Shown: positions 41,126-50,146 of the stretch, piece after piece
Layout: each line of letters begins with the position of its first letter
Position numbering within the stretch: position 1 is the first letter of the stretch
Assembly (NCBI RefSeq): GCF_003932715.1
Contig: NZ_CP020700.1
Location: 2,068,501 to 2,132,500 of the forward strand
DNA length: 64,000 nt
DNA from: Streptomyces tsukubensis
GTDB lineage: Bacteria; Actinomycetota; Actinomycetes; Streptomycetales; Streptomycetaceae
Direction: 5' to 3'
Notes under the pieces: model-generated
Database searches by the model: none
The model's input: the letters and a program-made list of their open reading frames with translations, nothing else
Told to the model about the DNA's origin: nothing
Program-made: the position numbers and the translations under genes

Positions 41126-44100
41126 GTGGGTGAATCGCTGTCGTGGAGTGGCCGGGGGAGACTCCCGGACACCAGATCTGAGAGGAACCGCCGCCTACGC
41201 CTGCGACTAGGTGTGGTCGCGGTGGTTTCCATGGCCCTGACTGTGGGGCTGGTACCGGGCGCCAGTGCGCTGCCACCACCAACCGACCGGGCGGGGGTGG
41301 ACTTGACCGACATTCCCAAGCCGCCCCCGGTGCCGGGGGTCAACGGCGGGAATCTCGAAAACCTGACGACCGCCGAGATCCCGACCGAGCCGGAGTTCGA
41401 GCCGAAGAAGACCGCGGCCCCGGCCGCGGTGCCGCCGGCCGCGCGGACGCTGACCGCGCTGACGCCGGGGCAGACGGTGCAGATCGGCACCACCCCGCTC
41501 GAAATCGGAGCCCCGCAGAACGCCACCCCCGCCGAAACGACCGCTCTCGAAGGCAACTGGCAGGTTGCGCTCGCGGATCCGGCGCAGACCGAGGCGCGGA
41601 ACATCGAGGGCTTCGCCTTCACCGTGACCCCGCCGTCGACCGCCGCGGGCAAGGCCGTCGTCGCGCTGGACTACACCGAGTTTGCCGAGTTGTACGGCGC
41701 GAACTGGGCCGACCGGCTCAACATCTTGCAGTTCCCGGGCTGCTTCCTGACGACACCGGAGGTCGAAGCCTGCTCGGAGCCGGTCGAGGTCGACACCGAG
41801 AACGTGGTGAAGCCCAAGACCGGTGACACCGCCGGTGACAACATCATCGACGGCGAGCGGCAGATCGAAGCCACGATCAACGTCGCGTCCCTGACCGACC
41901 CGGTCACTCCGCCGGTCCCGGCCGCCCGTGCGATGAGCGCGAAGGCAGCGGCCGCGCCGATGTCCGCCGTAACGGCGGCCTCCGCCGGCGCCTCGGTGCT
42001 GGTGGCGACATCAAGCGGCAGCGGTGCGAAGGGCGACTTCTCCGCGACCCCGATCCCGAGCGCGGGCTCCTGGTCCGCGGGCAACGGCGCCGGCGCCTTC
42101 ACCTACAACTATGCGATGCAGACCCCGTCGGTGCCTGCCGGGCCGTCGCCCGCGCTGGGCTTCGGCTACAACTCGCAGGCCGTGGACGGCGCCACGTCGT
42201 CGACGAACAACCAGCCCTCGTGGGTCGGTGACGGCTGGGACTACAACCCGGGTTCCATCACCCGGACGTACAAGTCCTGCCGTGACGACCGCACCGGTGG
42301 CAACAACACCAAGAAGACTGCGGACCTGTGCTGGGGCTCGTACAACGCGGTCCTGACCCTGGGCGGGTCGACGACCGAGCTGGTGCTGGACGACTCCGAC
42401 AAGGCCACCCCGCACTCCGACAAGTGGGTCACCGCCAACGGCGACGGCTCCAAGGTCGAGCTGGCGAAGAACCCCGACTTCGCGAACGGCGACGCGGACA
42501 ACGAGTACTGGAAGGTCACCACGCGTGACGGCACCCAGTACTGGTTCGGCCGCAACAAGCTCCCGGGCTGGACGACGGGCAAGGAGACCACCAACTCCGC
42601 CTTCACCGTCCCCGTCTCCGGCAACCAGCCCGGCGAACCCTGCTACAACGCGACCTACGCGAACTCCTTCTGCCAGCAGGCCTGGCGCTGGAACCTCGAC
42701 TACGTCGTCGACGTCCACGGCAACGCCATGTCCCTGTGGTGGAAGCAGGAGCAGAACCACTACGCCCAGAACTTCAAGTTCAAGAAGCCCGTCGCCTACG
42801 ACCGCGGCGGCTACCTGAGCCGAATCGACTACGGCCAGCGCGACAACGCGATCTACACCGGCGACCCGATCGCCCGCGTCATGTTCTCCACCGAGGAGCG
42901 CTGCTACGTCGAGGACGGGATGCAGTGCACCGACGCCAACTTCGCCTCGGGTGACTGGGCGAAGAACCGGATCTGGTACGACACCCCCGCCGACCTGTAC
43001 TGCTCGGGTGCCACGGGCAAGGAGTGCTACGTCCCGGTCCCCAGCTTCTGGTCCCGCAAGCGCCTCGCCGCGGTCACCACGTACACCCAGCGGGTCCAGG
43101 GCTCGACGGCCCTGCACAAGGTGGACAACTGGAAGCTGGCCCAGTCGCTGCCGCACGAGAAGACCGACGAGGGCACGGCCCTCTGGCTCAACTCGGTCAC
43201 CCGCACCGGCTACGGCGTCAACGACAACGAGGGTGTCCAGCTCAACCCGGTCACCTTCGTCGCCAACACCCAGTCCATGCCGAACCGGGTGAAGGAAGTC
43301 GTCGACGCGGGTCCGCCGGAGAAGAAGGACAACAACCCGATCTTCGACCGGTTGCGGATCAGCCGGGTGGTCAACGAGTACGGCGGCGAGACCGTCGTCA
43401 CCTACAAGGCTCCCACCGGCGCCTGCCAGAGCGGCAAGAACTTCCCCGCGACGCACACGAACACCGGACTGTGCTTCCCCGCCTACTGGCATCCGGACCC
43501 GGACAAGGCCGACGAGAAGATCAGCTGGTTCAACAAGTACGTCATCGCCAAGGTCGAGGAACTTCCCAACGTCCGTGGTGTGGAGCCGACGTCGACGACG
43601 TACGAGTACGACGAGACCGACGCGGCCAAGCGCAAGGGCGCGGGCTGGGCACTGAACCAGGCCGAGTTCTCGAAGAAGAAGACCCGGACGTACGACCAGT
43701 GGCGGGGTTACGAGATCGTCCGCACGATCTCCGGCGCCGACTCCGCCGACCCCTACACCGGCAGTGAACGCTCCATGTCGGAGACCCGCTACTTCCGGGG
43801 CATGGACGGCGACAAGTTGCCCGGGACCGGGAACCCGGTCCGTGATGTCGTGGTCAAGGACAGCCAGGGCTACGACATCGCCCGCGACCTCCTCCCCTAC
43901 CAGGGCCGGGTCGCGGAGACGATCACGTACACCAAGGTCGGCGGCCTCGCGCTGACGCGCGACGTCGACTACCCGTGGAACAAGGTCCTTGCCTCCCGGG
44001 CCCGCGGTGACGGGATCCCGGACCTCAAGGCCTACCGGGTCATGGAGAGCTACAGCGTCACGTCGACGATGTCGTCGGGTACCCGGACGGACTCCGATCC

Positions 44101-47100
44101 GACCACCGAGGACGACACTCGCGTCTGGCGGACGGTCCGGACCGAGTCGAAGCACGACAACACCTACGGCCTGCCCTACGAAGTCGAATCCCAGGGCGAC
44201 ACCGGCATCACGGGTGACGAGACGTGCTCGCGGATCGAGTACGTCCACAACACCGCCAAACACCTGATCGGCCTCTCCAAGCAGTCGTTGACCACCGCCG
44301 GGCCCTGCCCGACGGGCACCGCCCCCGAGCCGCCGGCCTCGGCGTGGATCTCCGGCTCCCGGGTCGCCTACGACACCCTCGCCTACGGCGCCACCCCGAC
44401 CGACGGCCTGGCCACCACCACGTGGACGGTCAGCAAGGACGGCGGTAGCTGGGACAAGGACTCGGAGGTCACCTACGACTCCCTGGCCCGCCCGGTCAGC
44501 GCCACGGACGCGGCGAACAACACCAGCACGACCGAGTACATCCCGGCCACGGGGCAGGTCTACTCCGTTAAAACGAAGAACGCCAAGCAGCACACCTCCA
44601 CCAGCGAGGTCGAGCCCGGCCGGGCCACCGCACTGAAGGAGACCGACCCCAACGGCCGTGTCACCACCTTCGAGTACGACGGCCTCGGCCGCACCGTGAA
44701 GGCCTGGGGCCCGACCAACACGGCCGGTGAGCCGGCGGCGAAGTTCACCTACTACGCCAAGCCCGGCGACCCGATCTCCGTCCGCTCCGAGCTGCTGAAG
44801 GAGGGCGAGGGCTCCCGGTACGTCAGCTCGTACATCTTCTACGACGGCCTGGGCCGCGAACGCCAGAAGCAGGACGCGGCCGTGGGGAAGGGCCGTCTGA
44901 TCACGGACATCTTCTACGGTCCGAACGGAACGATCAGCCGGACGAACAACGGCTACTACTCCGGCGGCGACCCGCAGCCGGTGATGTACGAGCCGACCGA
45001 CGCGTCCGACACGAAGATCCCCAACGCCACCCTCTACAAGTACGACGCACTCGGCCGCATCCTCCAGGAGACGCCGTACGAGGCGGGGGTCGAGAAGCCC
45101 GAGAAGGCGAACCGTTCGCAGTTCGGCTACGACTACTCGGTCAGCATCGAACCCACCGGCGCGGCATCGCAGCGCACGTACACCGACGCCATGGGCCGCA
45201 CCGTACGGGTGGACACGTTCACCGACCCGGCGCGGACCGCGTTCCGCTCCACCCACTTCAAGTACGACGCCCGCGGCGATCTGATCGAAGCCAAGGACCC
45301 CAAGGGCAACAAGTGGTCCTGGACCTACGACGTCCGAGGCCGGCTGACCTCCTCGACCGATCCGGACGCCGGCACCAGCAGCACCGAGTACGACACCGCC
45401 GACCGCCCCGTCATCTCCATGGACGGGCGGGGGGTGAAGGTGTGGTCGAAGTACGACGAGCTGTCGCGCCCGGTCGAACAGCGGCTGAACAGCAGCACGG
45501 GCGACCTTCTCCAGACCAGCACCTACGACACGATCACCGGCGCTGTCGGCCTCCCGGCCAGTGCCACCCGCTACACCGACAACCTGCCCTACACCAGTGA
45601 GATCACCGGCTACAACGCCGACTACCAGCCCACCGGTAAGAAGCTGACCCTGCCGGACAGCATCGCCACCACCCACGGTCTGCAGAAGACCTACAACTAC
45701 ACCTTCAGCTACACCAAGGGCGGGCAACTGCGGGAGACCATGCTTCCCGCGGCGGGCGCCTTGGCTGCGGAGAAGATCATCACGCGGTACAACGCGGACG
45801 GTCTTCCGGTGTCCACCTCCGGCAAGGAGTGGTACACGACCGACGCCGAGTACAGCGTCTACGGCCAGGTCGTGCGCACGGTCAGCGGGAACAACCCGAA
45901 CCGGGTGTGGACCACCAACATCTTCAACGAGAACACCGGCGCCCTGGAGCAGAGCCTCGTCGACCGCCAGTCGACGAGCGACACCTCCACCGTGACCGGG
46001 ACGCGGGTGAACGCCCGGTCGTACGAGTACGACCCGGCGGGCAACATCACGTCGATCGCAGACCGCTGGAACGCGGTCACCGACCGGCAGTGCTTCACCT
46101 ACGACACCATCGGCCAGCTCACCCAGGCCTGGACCGCCCCCAGCACCTGCCAGGCGGCAGGCCAGCAGGGCGCGGCGCCCGAGTACCCGGGTGGCACGAA
46201 GAATGTCACCGCAGCGAACTCCGGGTACTGGCAGTCGTACACCTACGACGAGCTGGGCCAGCGGACCAAGCTGGTCAAGCACGACCCGGCCGGTGACGCC
46301 ACCAAGAACGCCACCACCACTTACAGCTACGGAAAGGCCGACGGCACCCAGCCGCACACCCTGACCGGCACCTCCACCACCTACAAGACGGAGGCCGGGG
46401 CCCAGGTCACCAAGCCGTCGGTCCGCACCTATGACAAGTCCGGGAACATGGACACCCGGTCGGACGGCGGCGTCGGCCAGACCCTGACCTGGACCTGGGA
46501 CGGCAAAGCCGAGAAGATCACCGGCTTCGGCGAAGGCTCCGGAGCCTGGACCGGACTGGCAGGCAAGTGCCTCGACCTGGCCGGGGGACTGACCCTGGCG
46601 GGTACCGCGGTTCAGCTCTACACCTGCAACGGCAGCAAGGCCCAGAAGTTCCGCATCGACGCCACCGTCGCGGACCCGACCGTGGGTGCGCTGAAGGTGC
46701 TGGGCAAGTGCGTCGTCCCCGGCGCCGACGGGATCGCCGCCGTGATCGCGGACTGCACCGGCGCCGCGGCCCAGCAGTGGACCACGGTCGCCACGGGCAA
46801 GAAGCTCAAGCACGTCGCCAGCGGAAAGTGCCTCACCGCACCGAACGCCACGGTCGGCACCGACCTCCAGCTCACGGCCTGCGACACCACGGCCAGTGAG
46901 GGCCAGTCCTGGAAGCCCGCCGACGAGACCCGCTACATCTACGGGCCCGGCGGCGAACGCCTGATGTCGATCACCTCGGGCGAGACCACGCTCTTCCTGG
47001 GTGACACCACCGTCGCCACCAGCAGCGGACTGCACTCCTACACCGAGCGCTACTACGCCCAGCCCGGCGCACCCACCGTGATGCGCCACGTCCTGGGCAC

Positions 47101-48913
47101 CGGCACCAGCGAACTCTCCGTCCAGATCACGGACCACCAGGGCACCGCCCACATCAACGTGGGCCTGTCCGGCGGCAGCCCGGTCAAATTCGCCAAGAAG
47201 GACCCCTTCGGCGTCGAACGGAACGAGAGCACCAGCTGGCGCTCCCACAAGGGTTACGTCGGTGGAGACGACGACAGCTCGACCGGGCTCGTCCATCTGG
47301 GGGCACGCGAGTACGAACCGGCCACCGGCCGCTTCATCTCGTCGGACCCGATGATCGACATCGCCGATCCCGTTCAGATCAACGGCTACTCCTACAGCGA
47401 GAACAACCCGGTCACCTTTGCCGACCCGACCGGTCTGGTTTCCGCGGCCCAGGGCGGCGGCGCCAGCAGCAACTACAAGGGCGACGAACACGGTGGCCCG
47501 TCCAAGGGCGAGCTGGCCTGGGCGCAGGCGGAGCAGAACCGCTCGATGTCCAGCGTCATCGCGGACGCCGGCTGGTCCCTCCTCAAGGGCCTCATCGGCT
47601 ACGACGACATGATCGCCTGCTTCTCCCGGGGCGACCTGTGGGCCTGCGGCCGCATGATCATCGACGCCCTGCCGTGGACCAAGGTCTTCAGCGCGGCCAA
47701 GAAGGTCTGGAACGCCGTCAGTCGCATCGCCGGAGCCATCTCCGCCTTCAAGAAGGCCCAGGAGAAGGCCCGCCAGATCATCGAACTCGCCCGCAAGGCA
47801 CAAGAAGCGGCAAGAAAGGCAGCCGAAGCCAAGAAGAAGGCAGCGGAAAAGGCAGCACAGCTGAAGAAGAAGAAAGCTGAGCAAGCCAAATTGAGAGCCG
47901 CGAAGAAGGCGGCTCAGAAGACCGGAAACGCCGTACAGAAAACGAAGAAGGCCGCGGCGAAGAAGGCCGAGAAGCCGATCAACCGGGCCAGGCAGCAGGC
48001 CAAGAGGGAGGACTCGCCCAGCAAGCGCTCGTCGGGTGGCAGCTGCAAGAACCCGAACAACAGCTTCGTTCCCGGCACTCGCGTCGTCATGGCCGACGGA
48101 ACCACCAAGCCGATCGAAGAGGTCAAGAACGGCGACAAGGTCATCGCCACCGACCCCAAGACCGGCGAGACCGCAATCGAGACGGTCACTGCGGAGATCA
48201 AGGGCGAAGGCAGCAAGAACCTCGTCGAGGTCACCATCGACACCGACGGCGCCAAGGGCTCGGCCACCGCGACGGTCACCGCCACCGACGGACACCCGTT
48301 CTGGGTACCCGAGCTGAACGAGTGGATCAACGCCACCGATCTGAAGTCGGGCAACTGGCTGCGGACCGGAACCGGGACGCTGGTCCAGATCTCCGCGGTC
48401 GAGCGCTGGACCACTCGGTCAACCGTTCACAACCTCACCGTCAGCGACCTCAGCACCTACTACGTGCTGGCGGGAGCGTCCTCCCTTCTCGTCCACAACT
48501 GCAAGGACGTGGTACTGGGACTGGCGGACGAGGGCAACATTCGCAAGGTCGCCAAGGACAACGACTACCAGCACTTCATGGACCTGTCGCGGGACGACGC
48601 ACTCGCCGCGGTACGGGACGTTGCCCATGAGCAGCCCACGAGGACCATCCATGTGGTCATGGACGGCTTCCGTCTGACGAACAAGAAGAAGGACAATTCC
48701 CCGCCCACGCCTCAGGAGCTGTTCGAGGACTTCTATCGAGAAGGCGCCGGCGACAACTGGCTCACCACACAAAAGGAGATGTACCATCTCGGGGAATCAG
48801 TGAGACGCGGCGAGCGGGAATGGAATACCATCAAATTCTGGAGCAACGGAAGAGACATAACGGACCAGCTCAAGATTCCTGATTGGGCTCCACTGAGATC
48901 GCACGTCAAGTAG
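41126..48913 (+). CDS. Secreted RHS/YD-repeat polymorphic toxin, copy 2 (Ntox27-like tip)
   Basis: The product is 2595 aa from GTG 41126 (MGESLSWSGRGRLPDTRSER). Domain order is as in copy 1: signal peptide, long N-terminal region, YD/RHS repeats, ricin-type lectin (about 1805-1930), RHS core near 2060, Lys/Ala coiled coil, and HINT domain (about 2306-2458) ending VHNC. The last ~137 residues are unrelated to copy 1: KDVVLGLADEGNIRKVAKDN, HFMDLSRDD, IHVVMDGFRL and WNTIKFWSNGRDITDQL. This pattern resembles polymorphic toxin type 27 (Ntox27), whose activity is not known to me. The tip uses rare codons (AGA, ATA). A candidate immunity gene follows on the same strand. Confidence 0.92.
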   Translation: MGESLSWSGRGRLPDTRSERNRRLRLRLGVVAVVSMALTVGLVPGASALPPPTDRAGVDLTDIPKPPPVPGVNGGNLENLTTAEIPTEPEFEPKKTAAPAAVPPAARTLTALTPGQTVQIGTTPLEIGAPQNATPAETTALEGNWQVALADPAQTEARNIEGFAFTVTPPSTAAGKAVVALDYTEFAELYGANWADRLNILQFPGCFLTTPEVEACSEPVEVDTENVVKPKTGDTAGDNIIDGERQIEATINVASLTDPVTPPVPAARAMSAKAAAAPMSAVTAASAGASVLVATSSGSGAKGDFSATPIPSAGSWSAGNGAGAFTYNYAMQTPSVPAGPSPALGFGYNSQAVDGATSSTNNQPSWVGDGWDYNPGSITRTYKSCRDDRTGGNNTKKTADLCWGSYNAVLTLGGSTTELVLDDSDKATPHSDKWVTANGDGSKVELAKNPDFANGDADNEYWKVTTRDGTQYWFGRNKLPGWTTGKETTNSAFTVPVSGNQPGEPCYNATYANSFCQQAWRWNLDYVVDVHGNAMSLWWKQEQNHYAQNFKFKKPVAYDRGGYLSRIDYGQRDNAIYTGDPIARVMFSTEERCYVEDGMQCTDANFASGDWAKNRIWYDTPADLYCSGATGKECYVPVPSFWSRKRLAAVTTYTQRVQGSTALHKVDNWKLAQSLPHEKTDEGTALWLNSVTRTGYGVNDNEGVQLNPVTFVANTQSMPNRVKEVVDAGPPEKKDNNPIFDRLRISRVVNEYGGETVVTYKAPTGACQSGKNFPATHTNTGLCFPAYWHPDPDKADEKISWFNKYVIAKVEELPNVRGVEPTSTTYEYDETDAAKRKGAGWALNQAEFSKKKTRTYDQWRGYEIVRTISGADSADPYTGSERSMSETRYFRGMDGDKLPGTGNPVRDVVVKDSQGYDIARDLLPYQGRVAETITYTKVGGLALTRDVDYPWNKVLASRARGDGIPDLKAYRVMESYSVTSTMSSGTRTDSDPTTEDDTRVWRTVRTESKHDNTYGLPYEVESQGDTGITGDETCSRIEYVHNTAKHLIGLSKQSLTTAGPCPTGTAPEPPASAWISGSRVAYDTLAYGATPTDGLATTTWTVSKDGGSWDKDSEVTYDSLARPVSATDAANNTSTTEYIPATGQVYSVKTKNAKQHTSTSEVEPGRATALKETDPNGRVTTFEYDGLGRTVKAWGPTNTAGEPAAKFTYYAKPGDPISVRSELLKEGEGSRYVSSYIFYDGLGRERQKQDAAVGKGRLITDIFYGPNGTISRTNNGYYSGGDPQPVMYEPTDASDTKIPNATLYKYDALGRILQETPYEAGVEKPEKANRSQFGYDYSVSIEPTGAASQRTYTDAMGRTVRVDTFTDPARTAFRSTHFKYDARGDLIEAKDPKGNKWSWTYDVRGRLTSSTDPDAGTSSTEYDTADRPVISMDGRGVKVWSKYDELSRPVEQRLNSSTGDLLQTSTYDTITGAVGLPASATRYTDNLPYTSEITGYNADYQPTGKKLTLPDSIATTHGLQKTYNYTFSYTKGGQLRETMLPAAGALAAEKIITRYNADGLPVSTSGKEWYTTDAEYSVYGQVVRTVSGNNPNRVWTTNIFNENTGALEQSLVDRQSTSDTSTVTGTRVNARSYEYDPAGNITSIADRWNAVTDRQCFTYDTIGQLTQAWTAPSTCQAAGQQGAAPEYPGGTKNVTAANSGYWQSYTYDELGQRTKLVKHDPAGDATKNATTTYSYGKADGTQPHTLTGTSTTYKTEAGAQVTKPSVRTYDKSGNMDTRSDGGVGQTLTWTWDGKAEKITGFGEGSGAWTGLAGKCLDLAGGLTLAGTAVQLYTCNGSKAQKFRIDATVADPTVGALKVLGKCVVPGADGIAAVIADCTGAAAQQWTTVATGKKLKHVASGKCLTAPNATVGTDLQLTACDTTASEGQSWKPADETRYIYGPGGERLMSITSGETTLFLGDTTVATSSGLHSYTERYYAQPGAPTVMRHVLGTGTSELSVQITDHQGTAHINVGLSGGSPVKFAKKDPFGVERNESTSWRSHKGYVGGDDDSSTGLVHLGAREYEPATGRFISSDPMIDIADPVQINGYSYSENNPVTFADPTGLVSAAQGGGASSNYKGDEHGGPSKGELAWAQAEQNRSMSSVIADAGWSLLKGLIGYDDMIACFSRGDLWACGRMIIDALPWTKVFSAAKKVWNAVSRIAGAISAFKKAQEKARQIIELARKAQEAARKAAEAKKKAAEKAAQLKKKKAEQAKLRAAKKAAQKTGNAVQKTKKAAAKKAEKPINRARQQAKREDSPSKRSSGGSCKNPNNSFVPGTRVVMADGTTKPIEEVKNGDKVIATDPKTGETAIETVTAEIKGEGSKNLVEVTIDTDGAKGSATATVTATDGHPFWVPELNEWINATDLKSGNWLRTGTGTLVQISAVERWTTRSTVHNLTVSDLSTYYVLAGASSLLVHNCKDVVLGLADEGNIRKVAKDNDYQHFMDLSRDDALAAVRDVAHEQPTRTIHVVMDGFRLTNKKKDNSPPTPQELFEDFYREGAGDNWLTTQKEMYHLGESVRRGEREWNTIKFWSNGRDITDQLKIPDWAPLRSHVK

Positions 48914-48922
48914 CTTTGGCCA

Positions 48923-48969
48923 GCACCCTCCTCCCGTACGGCACGGAGCCCGGCACGGGAGGAGGGTGC
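48923..48969 (+). terminator. Hairpin between toxin 2 and its candidate immunity gene
   Basis: GCACCCTCCTCCCGT (48923-48937) pairs with ACGGGAGGAGGGTGC (48955-48969), 15 bp with a 17-nt loop and no T tract. It could terminate the toxin message or attenuate read-through into the next gene. Confidence 0.55.
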
Positions 48970-49021
48970 ACGGTGGGCCCGGTGACCGGGGCCCGCCCTT
49001 CCGGCAGGGAAAGAGGGTTCA

Positions 49022-49378
49022 GTGAGACTGGTCGAGTGGGACCGGAGATTCAAGTTGTGGAACTACGCATTCAGTTATTCTCAGCTTCTGTTGCGGGCCG
49101 TTCCGAAGGATGACTCCGACACCAGGATCGACGTCCTCTTCTCCAATGTCCGGCATATGAACACTCCGGCGTACTTCGATCGCCTGGAGATCGACAGGGG
49201 AGATATCGAGCGGGATCGTGAACTGCTCGGTATCACCGAGGTCCCGGACCTTCCCTTCGAGGTGTTCATCCTCAATCAGGGGCTCGGATTCGTACTGGCA
49301 ACTCACTGCCAGTGGCACGAAGACAATGAGTGGGTCGACGCTCCGTCTCATTTCGGCCCGTTCAGGCAGGTCAAGTAG
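49022..49378 (+). CDS. Candidate immunity protein 2
   Basis: The product is 118 aa from GTG 49022, with AAAGAGG about 6-12 nt upstream. It is a small cytoplasmic protein rich in aromatic and charged residues (RLVEWDRRFKLWNYAFSYSQ ... ATHCQWHEDNEWVDAPSHFG) with no enzyme motif or signal peptide. It lies 108 bp downstream of the Ntox27-like tip on the same strand, the standard place for an immunity gene, and has no counterpart in copy 1, as expected for a partner of a unique tip. The immunity role is inferred from position. A hairpin separates it from the toxin gene, so it may also have its own promoter. Confidence 0.7.
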   Translation: MRLVEWDRRFKLWNYAFSYSQLLLRAVPKDDSDTRIDVLFSNVRHMNTPAYFDRLEIDRGDIERDRELLGITEVPDLPFEVFILNQGLGFVLATHCQWHEDNEWVDAPSHFGPFRQVK

Positions 49379-49424
49379 GAAAGACGTGTTCGATACGCAG
49401 TCCGTCGAGCCGGCTTGAGCACGA

Positions 49425-49462
49425 CCGCCCCCGGAACGCTCTCACCAGCGTTCCGGGGGCGG
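49425..49462. terminator. Bidirectional hairpin, immunity gene 2 / SIS-like gene
   Basis: CCGCCCCCGGAACGCT (49425-49440) pairs with AGCGTTCCGGGGGCGG (49447-49462), 16 bp with a 6-nt loop. It overlaps the last codons of the minus-strand gene and marks the right boundary of the toxin region. Confidence 0.8.
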
Positions 49463-50050
49463 CGCCGTCAGATGATCCACCAATCGGGCCACCCGGTCCC
49501 GGAAGGGTCGGCGGCCGCGGGGTGGCAGCGGGGTGCCGTTTTCGCCCGCCGCCGCGCTGACCAGGTGCTGGACCGTGTCCAGGTCGATCTCCTCGGCCGC
49601 CGGGTCGACCGTCAGGGACTCATGGGCCAGGGCCTGCACCTCGCGGTCGCCGCCGTCCAGTGTGAACAGGGTCGCCCCGGCGCGGCGCGCCGTGTCGAGG
49701 TGGGTGAGGAGCTGCTCCCCCGGGCTGCCGGGGGCGACCACCAGCAGGGTTTCGCCGCGGCGGGCCGCGCGCAGCCGGGCCGGGCCCACGGCCAGATGGG
49801 CCGGGTCCCCGGGGCGGACGCGGTGGCGGACGAGGGTGGGGGCGAGTTCCGGGCGGCCGGACCAGGCGGCCTCGTCGACCAGGTGTGCGGCCAGATGCCA
49901 CGGCTCGTACTCCTCCGTGCCGACCAGCAGCAGCCCTCCCCCGCGCGGGGTGACCGACGTCCGCAGGGCGCCCGCGAACCGCCGTGCCGCGCCCGGCCAT
50001 TCCGTACCCGCCAGCACCTCGCGCAGCAGCGCGACCCTCATGGCATCCAT
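49442..50050 (-). CDS. SIS-like conserved actinobacterial protein
   Basis: The product is 202 aa from ATG 50050 (MDAMRVALLREVLAGTEWPG), and ATG 50041 is an alternative. It reads as an alpha/beta nucleotide- or sugar-phosphate-binding fold: GGGLLLVGTEEYEPWHLAAH, then ETLLVVAPGSPGEQLLTHLD, ARRAGATLFTLDGGDREVQA and LAHESLTVDP. The last three segments resemble the SIS (sugar isomerase) pattern, in which a release or sorting strand is followed by an acidic turn. No catalytic residues can be named. It is divergent from npdG across 96 bp. The SIS label is tentative. Confidence 0.6.
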   Translation of the reverse strand: MDAMRVALLREVLAGTEWPGAARRFAGALRTSVTPRGGGLLLVGTEEYEPWHLAAHLVDEAAWSGRPELAPTLVRHRVRPGDPAHLAVGPARLRAARRGETLLVVAPGSPGEQLLTHLDTARRAGATLFTLDGGDREVQALAHESLTVDPAAEEIDLDTVQHLVSAAAGENGTPLPPRGRRPFRDRVARLVDHLTAPPPERW

Positions 50051-50133
50051 GCCCCCGCATGCTGGACCAGGGCGGTTGCCCGGATGGCGGGTATCACTCC
50101 GGCTCACCCGTACGGGGGTGGCCTACCTCCGAG

Positions 50134-50146
50134 TAGGGTCGGCCGC
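50134..50146 (+). promoter_or_regulatory. -10 element of a leaderless npdG transcript
   Basis: TAGGGT at 50134-50139 fits TANNNT and lies 7 nt before ATG 50147. No Shine-Dalgarno sequence is present. Confidence 0.4.

Larger units (their letters stand above)
37289..48504. repeat. Tandem module copy 2 (homologous part)
   Basis: This is the second copy of the FG-GAP / promoter / RHS-HINT module. It has the same orientation and gene order as 24208-35466. Homology ends after VHNC of the HINT domain. Confidence 0.93.

Noticed and set aside
42011..48295. 2094-aa open frame antisense to RHS copy 2, and similar long frames antisense to RHS copy 1 (28097-30058, 30095-32578, 32720-34762)
   Set aside because: They are the mirror of a GC3-rich coding strand. 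They have no start signals or recognisable domains, and are rich in Val/Gly/Arg/Leu as expected of such shadows.
24208..49378. Prophage or integrative element carrying the toxin modules
   Set aside because: No integrase, att-like direct repeat, tRNA or phage structural gene was seen. The tandem arrangement is explained by duplication.
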